DNA from: an uncultured Prevotella sp.
GTDB lineage: Bacteria > Bacteroidota > Bacteroidia > Bacteroidales > Bacteroidaceae
DNA: 39,754 bases
Direction of reading: 5' to 3'
Assembly: GCA_934183355.1 (NCBI GenBank)
Contig: CAKPST010000008.1
Span: 1 to 39,754, forward strand
Position 1 is the first letter of the stretch; each line of letters opens with the position of its first letter. The position numbers were made by a program, and so were the translations under genes. Below the pieces are notes generated by a model that worked only from the letters and a program-made list of their open reading frames with translations, searched no databases and was not told the origin of the DNA. This document shows, one piece after another, positions 34,101 to 39,754 of the stretch.

Positions 34101-34549
34101 CTTATCTTGATGGCTTTGGATTGTCACAGCGCAGCGCCGATGCACGCGATTATGCAGAGAAGAACAAAATATACGCCAATACAGGTGTTAAACCAGGTGC
34201 GCAGGTTCTTGGTATAAAGCTTGACGATGGCAGCGACCGAATAGTTCCGATAGAGACATACTATAAGTCAATAGGTGGAACCACACCTCAGGACATAGAG
34301 CGTTATCTCTATAGTGGTACAAACTTCCGTCTGCGTGAGCTTTCAATGGGATACACATTCCGCGACCTTTTCGGAGCCAACAAGAATCTCTCGCTTTCGT
34401 TCATCGCCCGCAACTTGTTCTTCATCTATAAGGACGCCCCAGTCGATCCTGATGTATCGCTTTCTACAGCCAACGGACTTGGTGCATTTGAGGTATTCAA
34501 CATGCCATCATCACGCTCGTTTGGTTTCTCGTTGACAGCCAACTTCTAA
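31166..34549 (+). CDS. SusC/RagA-family TonB-dependent outer-membrane transporter
   Basis: A 1127-residue outer-membrane barrel that imports glycans or peptides together with its SusD partner, energised by TonB. After a signal peptide (residues 1-33) comes the carboxypeptidase-regulatory-like domain (GTVTDGTGEPLIGVSVVVKG, about 50-130) typical of the SusC group. Then come the TonB box EVVVTAMGIKR near 130 and the plug domain (KILLRGNKSILGSSAPLIVVDGVPMNN), and the barrel runs to a terminal aromatic SFGFSLTANF. I start at ATG 31166; a TTG three codons earlier is in frame but less likely. The SusD gene follows after 27 nt. Confidence 0.95.
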   Translation: MNKISNGRKAMLLNSAIALMASGLPLQNASASQTTVANALTQQQGSVVQGTVTDGTGEPLIGVSVVVKGAQGLGVVTDIDGNYKINVKDKNSILVFSYIGYKPQEVNVGGRASINVTLNDESSVLKEVVVTAMGIKRKEASLTYSTQQLKSSDLNKVQDPNVANSLEGKISGVTITPSAGGAGGASKILLRGNKSILGSSAPLIVVDGVPMNNSTRGQVTSATNMTYSSQSEGGDALSMINPDDIESINVLKGANAAALYGSVAANGVLMITTKKGREGRIGVNVSSNITFDNVLTTPNIQNTYGARVNHEAGSLETYSWGDRVNSLGNDQLILHTKLDNNKFNGAVNEVHLRNYAKNDLDDFYKTGVTTNNSIALSGGTDKINTYFSYGNSHAKGMLQNNSYNRHTLSFRQSLKLYDRLDFNVTMNYIQTKTRNRPGGGVALNPIYHAYTMPRNIDYDYYRNNYSQEGKWNCKEQDIYVRQEDGSFKRLPQSVTLSGPMQNWAYQESWQNNPFWLMNKNYGIHREDRFFGNVSANLDIYDGLSFQARLGIDLSKFENDGGQYATTWLPAGMNDFGRYFWGYSKGTEIYTDYMLNYNKTFGDWDVSASAGWVGHTNKVLSKNTDATATYIDPKQQQISTVINWFSTSAGGRGATSQSETHNWDKGALVTAQVGWKDAVFVDGSYRRDWYRAFRQFKDRGTPDNYGYFGFGANAIISNLAKLPEWMNYMKYRVSYSEVGNSIPNQVYAKASVDYDTGATTVSQWASFENPRPEKTASFETGLEMLFLNNCLSFDITYYNATMSNLYLVGSNASGKSIPMNSAKIRNQGIEATVGYDFKMPFGMRWKTSYNISYNDNKILRTAYDSTTGKENIIATDLGGVRVLYKEGGSFGDMYVTELARYTANDRDVKNGKAKEGWYKLTSEGGIQMNTESGKKYGKYVGNMNAAWQMGWSNTFSYKDFTLSMLINGRIGGKVLSLTESYLDGFGLSQRSADARDYAEKNKIYANTGVKPGAQVLGIKLDDGSDRIVPIETYYKSIGGTTPQDIERYLYSGTNFRLRELSMGYTFRDLFGANKNLSLSFIARNLFFIYKDAPVDPDVSLSTANGLGAFEVFNMPSSRSFGFSLTANF

Positions 34550-34576
34550 TAAAACTCAAACAAAGGAAACAAAACA

Positions 34577-36418
34577 ATGAAAAAGAATAGAATATCACTC
34601 TATGTCGCATTGGCGTTCACAGCTCTGGGGATGCAGTCGTGCCTCGACTTCGACAATCCGTCGGACGAGTTCCAGAAGAACGAAGTGGTTGTTAAGCCTG
34701 AGGTAATAAAGGGCAATGCCGACCATATTGACTTCTCGAAGACATATACACAGGAGGAAGTAGCAAAGGTAAACAGCGAATTGCAACAAAGCTTCTCGCA
34801 GGGCATCACTGGCATCTACGCTATGCGTGGTGGCAAGGAGGGTCGTCCACCTGTTTCTCACGCATATCAGTTCCAATTCTCTCTTGGTCCTGACAACTAT
34901 GCACAATATTTCACAGTGCCTCACTCTGACTTCATGGCAGGTACACTAACGTCTACGTATGCTGTGAGCAAGGAGTTTAATGGTGGTCCTAAGGGTGGCT
35001 ATACCATTGCTAAGAATGCTTTGGCTCCAATCTTGAACAATGGCAAGCTCGACACAATCCCTGAGATGAAGTCGTTGTATCTGTTGCTCTTCAACTACTC
35101 TGCTATTGAGGTGAGCGACATTTATGGACCGCTTCCATACAATGACTATAAGGCAAATAAGGAGAAGTCGCCGTTCACATACCAAGACCTTCGTACTATC
35201 TACTATTCTGCTAAGGAGAATATCGACGTAATTGTAGAGTGTTTCAAGAACTATGAGAAGCGTGATAAGTGGTATAAGACCATTATCTCTCAGAACCTGG
35301 ACAAGTATATCCTTCTCAATGAGAAGCCTCGTGGCTACTATGAGACAATGGACAAGTGGGTGCGTTTTGCCAACTCGTTGAAGTTGCGTATGGCTATCCA
35401 TATGTCTAAGGTAGAGCCTGAGACTGCCAAGGCTTGGGCTGAGGAGGCTGTAGCCAGCGGAGTTATTGAGGATACCGACAACGAGGTGGCTGCATATCCA
35501 ATGATTTTCGGTTCGGCTCACCCACTTGTTGAAATTGCTTCGTCTTGGAATGATACTCGTATAAACGCTTCGTTTGTGAGCTTGCTCAAGAGCCTTGACC
35601 ATCCTTACTTGAAGTATCTGTTTGATAAAAACAGTGGTGTTATTAACAATACAGGTGAAGATATTGGCTCAACAGCTCCAAAGGCAACTCCTACTGGTAC
35701 CGATATCATCGGTATGCGTGCAGGCACTACACCTGGTATAGGACAGGCAGCTAGTTCAAACCAGTATCTTGCAATGAGTAGCATCAGTGTGAAAGCCTTC
35801 GGTCAGTCAATGCCTCCATTGTATTTGATGAAGCTTTCGGAGGTATGCTTCCTTCGCGCAGAGGGTGCTCTCCGTGGATGGAACATGGGTGGCACAGCCA
35901 AGCAGTTCTACGAGCAGGGCATCAAGTATGCAGGACTTGAAGATCGCATGATGAGATCTAATTATTCTAAGTATGTAGACGAATACATGAATCTTGAGAA
36001 GGCAAAGGACTATACTTATATAGATCCGACAGGCAACACTCCCGACCAGCCAAGTGTAACAACTATTGGTGTAAAGTGGGACGAGAGTCTGAGTCAGGAG
36101 AAGAAGCTTGAGATGATTATTACTCAGAAGTATATTGCTTCGTTCCCATATAGCTATGAGGCATGGGTGGATCTTCGTCGTACTGGCTATCCGAAACTCT
36201 TCCCCGTACTCAATGTAGAGGATGGAGACGGCAGTCTTGAGAATGATGTTAATAATGACGGTTCGCAGGGTGTTAACAATATCATCCGCCGTATGCCGTG
36301 GTCGTCAGATGATCCACAGACTGTAGACGACCTTCAGAAAACTGGTTTGCCAGCTCTTGATGGTCCTGACCTTCAGTCTACTCGCCTCTGGTGGGATGTT
36401 ATAGGTCCTAACTTCTAA
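34577..36418 (+). CDS. SusD/RagB-family surface glycan-binding lipoprotein
   Basis: A 613-residue lipoprotein (lipobox MQSC, acyl cysteine C22) that would sit as a lid on the SusC barrel and hand over the ligand. The SusD fold shows in YALFNY-like helical pairs (LLLFNYSAIEVSDIYGPLPYNDY near 170-195), the TPR-like helices in the middle (WVRFANSLKLRMAIHMSKVEPETAKAWAEEAV) and the C-terminal motif ITQKYIASFPYSYEAWVDLRRTGYPKLFPV near 515-545. It is longer than the founding SusD (about 550). The pair belongs with the following GH85 gene, suggesting N-glycan fragments as ligand; that is inference from position. Confidence 0.95.
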   Translation: MKKNRISLYVALAFTALGMQSCLDFDNPSDEFQKNEVVVKPEVIKGNADHIDFSKTYTQEEVAKVNSELQQSFSQGITGIYAMRGGKEGRPPVSHAYQFQFSLGPDNYAQYFTVPHSDFMAGTLTSTYAVSKEFNGGPKGGYTIAKNALAPILNNGKLDTIPEMKSLYLLLFNYSAIEVSDIYGPLPYNDYKANKEKSPFTYQDLRTIYYSAKENIDVIVECFKNYEKRDKWYKTIISQNLDKYILLNEKPRGYYETMDKWVRFANSLKLRMAIHMSKVEPETAKAWAEEAVASGVIEDTDNEVAAYPMIFGSAHPLVEIASSWNDTRINASFVSLLKSLDHPYLKYLFDKNSGVINNTGEDIGSTAPKATPTGTDIIGMRAGTTPGIGQAASSNQYLAMSSISVKAFGQSMPPLYLMKLSEVCFLRAEGALRGWNMGGTAKQFYEQGIKYAGLEDRMMRSNYSKYVDEYMNLEKAKDYTYIDPTGNTPDQPSVTTIGVKWDESLSQEKKLEMIITQKYIASFPYSYEAWVDLRRTGYPKLFPVLNVEDGDGSLENDVNNDGSQGVNNIIRRMPWSSDDPQTVDDLQKTGLPALDGPDLQSTRLWWDVIGPNF

Positions 36419-36464
36419 AAAAAAAGTAGCTTACGACACGACATCAAAGATGTAAAATTAAAAA

Positions 36465-36510
36465 AGGAGTAGTGTCAAAATGGTATAAGAGCCTTTTGAT
36501 ATCTACTCCT
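36465..36510 (+). repeat. Palindromic hairpin between the SusD and GH85 genes
   Basis: The outer stem AGGAGTAG (36465-36472) pairs with CTACTCCT (36503-36510). After a one-base bulge it continues through TGTCAAAA (36473-36480) paired with TTTTGATA (36494-36501). No T run follows on the plus strand, but six T residues follow on the minus strand. No TAnnTTTG box lies between it and the GH85 start, so the enzyme gene is probably transcribed through it. The arm AAGGAGTAGTGTCAAAA resembles the arm of the element at 5053-5130. Confidence 0.8.
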
Positions 36511-36566
36511 ACAATAAAAAAAATACATTACTAATAAACCATTTACAAATCAACAAACCTAAAAGT

Positions 36567-39500
36567 ATGAACAAAAAAGTACTTCTACCGTCACTTGCTC
36601 TTGCCTTTATGGCATCATGGCCAAGTGCACAAGCAGTGGCTGCTGATACAAATCAGGCCATTTACGACTTTAGCGGTTTCAATGATCAGACTCTCATCAA
36701 GTTGTTCTATGATGCTTTCATGAACGGCCGTAAGTATCCAACTGACTCTGAATTTGCTGCTGCAGGTATCCAAAAGAGCGACATCGCTTTCATCCGTTCG
36801 CACGTGCGCAACAAGGGTATCCTCAGTCGTTCTAACCGTCTTGTTAAGGATACATACGAGAAGCGTAATCTCTGGATGAACATCCCTATGGATTATGGTA
36901 AGGCAAACTCTGTTGGTCAGCCTTCTTCTAAGTTCGACAGCGATGTATTCTCAATGTGGAACTACACTAATATCTTCGGATCTTGGAACCATGGTTTCTT
37001 CTCGGCTCCTGCTGCATGGACTGACGCAGCCCACAAGAATGGTACAGATATTTATAGTGGTATCAAGTTCTTCGATACAACTGGCAATCCTGGTGGTGTA
37101 GGAGCAGGTGACTGGATGTCGTTCCTTTCTGCAAAGAATGAGGATGGCACATTTAAGTATGTTGAGCCTGTTATCAACTGTCTCATGTATTTCGGCTTCG
37201 ATGGTATCAACTACAACTGGGAGGATTCTGGCTATAATAATGAAGATGTTATAAACTTCCATCAGGCTCTCCACAAGTTGGCTGAGAAGAATGGTTTTAA
37301 CAACTTCCACACTGGTATCTATACAAGTGCAAGCTACTTGAATGAATGGAACGTAGGTGGTTTGTTCGGCAATAAGAATGGTCGTACACACGACACCATG
37401 CTTAATTATGCTGCGAGCGACTTCTCTTACAATATGTCTTCATCAGCACAGACAGCTATCGATGCTATGGGTACAACAGATGGTTTGTATGCAGGTGTTT
37501 GGATTGTGAGCATGAACCGTGGATGGAGCCGTCTTAATGAAGACGAGTATTCAAAGCAGGTAGGTATCTGCCTTTGGGGTGAGCATGATACAAGCCGTTT
37601 CTGGTCTTTCAATACAGGTGACGACTCTTACTCACGTCAGAGCAACTATCAGCATTTGCTCGAGCGTGCTATGTCAGGTGGCAACCGCAATCCACTCGAC
37701 CGTCCTGAAGTTAGTGATGATGGCAATAATTGGGAGCAGGAAGGTGAGAAAAAGCCTTTGTCTACTTTCGCTGGTATCGCAACATGGATTCCTGAGCGCA
37801 CAAGCATCACTGGTAATCTTCCGTTTGCTACAGGCTTCAACCTCGGTAACGGCGATCGTTATGCTTACAAGGGAAAGAAGACAGCAGGCTCGTGGTATAA
37901 CATGGCAAATCAGGATGTAGTTCCTACATACCGTTGGCTCATTGTTAACCCAGAAACTAAGATTGTAAACACAGATATCGACGCTTCGTTCACACACATG
38001 GATCAGTATACTGGCGGTTCTTCACTCTTGCTTCAGGGTAAGGCTACTTCTACAGGTTCTGACATCGTACTCTACAAGACTGATCTCAACGTTTCTGCGG
38101 GCAACGCATACGCTAAGATTGCTGTAAAGAACGGTAAGGAAGGTGTTAACGCTTCTAACCTCTACGTTATTATAGAGAAGGGTGACGGCACATGGATAGA
38201 GGCTCCTGTTGGCAACCTTAATGGTGCTACATGGGAAGAGAAGCAAATCAGTCTCGCTGGCTTGAGCCAGAGCGATGTTATTAAACATATCGGTCTGCGT
38301 GTTAAGGGTAACGACGACGCTTACAAACTCTATGTTGGTAAGCTCGAAATCAATGACGCTGTAAAGGCTACTCCAGCTGCTATCAATAACCTCACTGTTG
38401 AGGTGAAGGATGAGACCAAGACAAGCCTCACAGCTAAGGTATTCTGGGATGTTGATGCAAAGGCTGTTAAGCGTGCCGACTGGGGTCTTGTTTATAACGA
38501 CGAGGCTAACATCGACCACTTCGAGGTGCTCTATAAGAATGGTGAGAAGGGCAAGGTTTCTGAAATTGGCCGTACTACTTCTTGGGCTAACCTTATCAGC
38601 GACATCAACTTCGAAAGTGCTGACGACGAGCCGTTTATCGGTGTTCGTGCGGTTTCTACCGACCTCAAGACCTATTCAGAAGTTAAGTGGGTGCAGGTTG
38701 CACGTGGCAACCAGGCCAATCTGCCTAACAAGAAGGACGACTCTTATGGCATCAGTCAGATGAATCCTTCATGTAATGGTGCAGACATCGCACGCCAGCA
38801 GCGTTATGTAACAGACGTTACAACAACTGGTGCTGACGAGAACCTCGACTACCATACAGATCATCCAGTGCTCGATGGTACTCAGTATGACAACCAGACC
38901 GACAAGGTGCTCAAGGTTAAGCAGGGTCAGACTGTAACTCTCCGTATCAAGTGCTTCGATACAAGTAATGCTACCTACAATGGCGCTAAGAAGACAGACG
39001 GTCTGCGTTATTGCTTCGCAGGTGGATGGATTGACCTCAACGGTGACCATACCTTCAATCCTGCCAAGATTTCTGACGATCCTCAGAATGGTGAGATGTT
39101 GTTCTTCGCAGGTCAGATTCGTAAGGCTACTCCAGAGTTTGAGACAGAAGGCATCGACTGCACATTCACTATCCCAGAGGATGCAGTTACAGGTAAGAGC
39201 CGTCTGCGTATCGTCTTCTCTGACGCATGGTTTGCAGGTGACTTCCTCCCGACTGGTCTCCACAACAAGGGCTTCTCTATGGACTTCGGTGTAGAGATTA
39301 CTGGTGACAACCCAGAGCGTCCTGCTCCTGCTGACATTCACGACCAGGGTGTAGCTGATGAGCCAGAAGGTCTTGGTACAAGCACTGGTATCACTTCTGT
39401 AAAGGGTGAGGTTTCTAAGGCAGAGGTTGAGGAAGGTCAGATCAACTTCCAAAATGTTGACAAGGCTTGGATCTATGATGCAGCTGGTGCAACAGTGAAG

Positions 39501-39611
39501 TATCTTGCTAATCCTACAACATTCGCTACAACTTCACTTGCTAAGGGTGTATACCTTGTTAAGATGCAGAATGGTAGCGTAATCCGTTCGCAGAAGGTAG
39601 TTATCAAGTAA
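36567..39611 (+). CDS. GH85 endo-beta-N-acetylglucosaminidase with GEVED-like domain and T9SS sorting tail
   Basis: A 1014-residue secreted enzyme predicted to cleave the GlcNAc-GlcNAc chitobiose core of N-glycans. A signal peptide (1-26) precedes the GH85 barrel: MWNYTNIFGSWNHGFFSAPAAWTDAAHKNG (about 130-160) and the catalytic NxE pair N217/E219 in GFDGINYNWE. The family beta-domain follows (GNLPFATGFNLGNGDRY, WYNMANQDVVPTYRW, YTGGSSLLLQGK, about 415-500), then a lectin-like sandwich. A GEVED-like domain lies near 800-920 (WIDLNGDHTFNP). The last 50 residues (AWIYDAAGATVKYL...LAKGVYLVKMQNGS...KVVIK) look like a type A T9SS sorting signal. No promoter is seen upstream, so it is probably co-transcribed with susCD. 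Confidence 0.9.
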   Translation: MNKKVLLPSLALAFMASWPSAQAVAADTNQAIYDFSGFNDQTLIKLFYDAFMNGRKYPTDSEFAAAGIQKSDIAFIRSHVRNKGILSRSNRLVKDTYEKRNLWMNIPMDYGKANSVGQPSSKFDSDVFSMWNYTNIFGSWNHGFFSAPAAWTDAAHKNGTDIYSGIKFFDTTGNPGGVGAGDWMSFLSAKNEDGTFKYVEPVINCLMYFGFDGINYNWEDSGYNNEDVINFHQALHKLAEKNGFNNFHTGIYTSASYLNEWNVGGLFGNKNGRTHDTMLNYAASDFSYNMSSSAQTAIDAMGTTDGLYAGVWIVSMNRGWSRLNEDEYSKQVGICLWGEHDTSRFWSFNTGDDSYSRQSNYQHLLERAMSGGNRNPLDRPEVSDDGNNWEQEGEKKPLSTFAGIATWIPERTSITGNLPFATGFNLGNGDRYAYKGKKTAGSWYNMANQDVVPTYRWLIVNPETKIVNTDIDASFTHMDQYTGGSSLLLQGKATSTGSDIVLYKTDLNVSAGNAYAKIAVKNGKEGVNASNLYVIIEKGDGTWIEAPVGNLNGATWEEKQISLAGLSQSDVIKHIGLRVKGNDDAYKLYVGKLEINDAVKATPAAINNLTVEVKDETKTSLTAKVFWDVDAKAVKRADWGLVYNDEANIDHFEVLYKNGEKGKVSEIGRTTSWANLISDINFESADDEPFIGVRAVSTDLKTYSEVKWVQVARGNQANLPNKKDDSYGISQMNPSCNGADIARQQRYVTDVTTTGADENLDYHTDHPVLDGTQYDNQTDKVLKVKQGQTVTLRIKCFDTSNATYNGAKKTDGLRYCFAGGWIDLNGDHTFNPAKISDDPQNGEMLFFAGQIRKATPEFETEGIDCTFTIPEDAVTGKSRLRIVFSDAWFAGDFLPTGLHNKGFSMDFGVEITGDNPERPAPADIHDQGVADEPEGLGTSTGITSVKGEVSKAEVEEGQINFQNVDKAWIYDAAGATVKYLANPTTFATTSLAKGVYLVKMQNGSVIRSQKVVIK

Positions 39612-39658
39612 TGAGATTTAGACTATAGTATTTGAGATTTTTTAGAAAATTATTGTTG

Positions 39659-39700
39659 GAGGGTGGGGCGTATAAGCGTCTCACTCTCTTTCTTTTTTTA
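39659..39700 (+). terminator. Terminator of the SusCD-GH85 locus
   Basis: A 12-bp stem with three G-T wobbles (39659-39670 with 39677-39688) and a 6-nt loop is followed by TTTCTTTTTTTA. Nothing further is recognisable to the end of the window. Confidence 0.88.
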
Positions 39701-39754
39701 TAGTTGTTACTAACATATTATATATAAAAAACTGCCCTTCCTTCCCCCGCACTC

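Noticed and set aside
5812..39611. nagB operon and GH85 locus as one regulated system
   Set aside because: They are 30 kb apart with unrelated genes between. Apart from the palindrome similarity there is no shared operator that I can see, so only a metabolic link is proposed.

Overview
The window looks like chromosomal DNA of a Bacteroidales bacterium, most probably Prevotellaceae. The evidence is TAnnTTTG-type -7 boxes (several with a TTTG element exactly 19 nt upstream), lipoproteins with CSDDD-like starts, a SusC/SusD pair, a NigD-like protein, DUF4954 and DUF1573 proteins, and a C-terminal type IX secretion (T9SS) sorting tail. The genus is inferred from gene content only.

Layout. 1-4.5 kb: tRNA-His with its terminator, then a two-gene RND efflux operon (adaptor lipoprotein and pump, no TolC gene). 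4.5-6.9 kb, minus strand: nagB, a cytosolic CBM9-like protein, a long palindromic hairpin, then a short ThiE/TenI-like protein. nagB has a leader of about 250 nt that can fold into several hairpins. 7.1-14.3 kb, plus strand: a small lipoprotein, then hflX, a DUF4954 beta-helix protein and a large M16 peptidase. 14.4-15.5 kb, minus strand: an ECF sigma factor and a four-helix membrane protein. 15.7-19.1 kb: class I fumarase, a 29-bp hairpin, and an NhaC-type antiporter. 19.1-22.2 kb, minus strand: NigD-like lipoprotein, YitT-family protein and MATE transporter. 22.4-30.0 kb: a giant alpha-2-macroglobulin-like protein without a thioester motif, a DUF1573 protein and IspH. 30.1-31.2 kb: tRNA-Arg followed by almost 1 kb without a convincing gene. 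That stretch holds a 22-bp tandem array, nine scattered copies of an 8-bp word, and a T15 tract next to an 18-bp palindrome. 31.2-39.6 kb: SusC, SusD, a second palindromic hairpin and a GH85 endo-beta-N-acetylglucosaminidase with a T9SS-like tail.

Function. The 3' end reads as a compact N-glycan utilisation locus. A secreted endoglycosidase would cut the chitobiose core of N-glycans and SusCD would import the released glycan. nagB, 30 kb away, would feed GlcNAc-derived sugar phosphate into glycolysis. That link is metabolic only; nothing shows co-regulation. The least explained parts are non-coding: the related palindromes at 5053-5130 and 36465-36510, the nagB leader, and the repeat region after tRNA-Arg.
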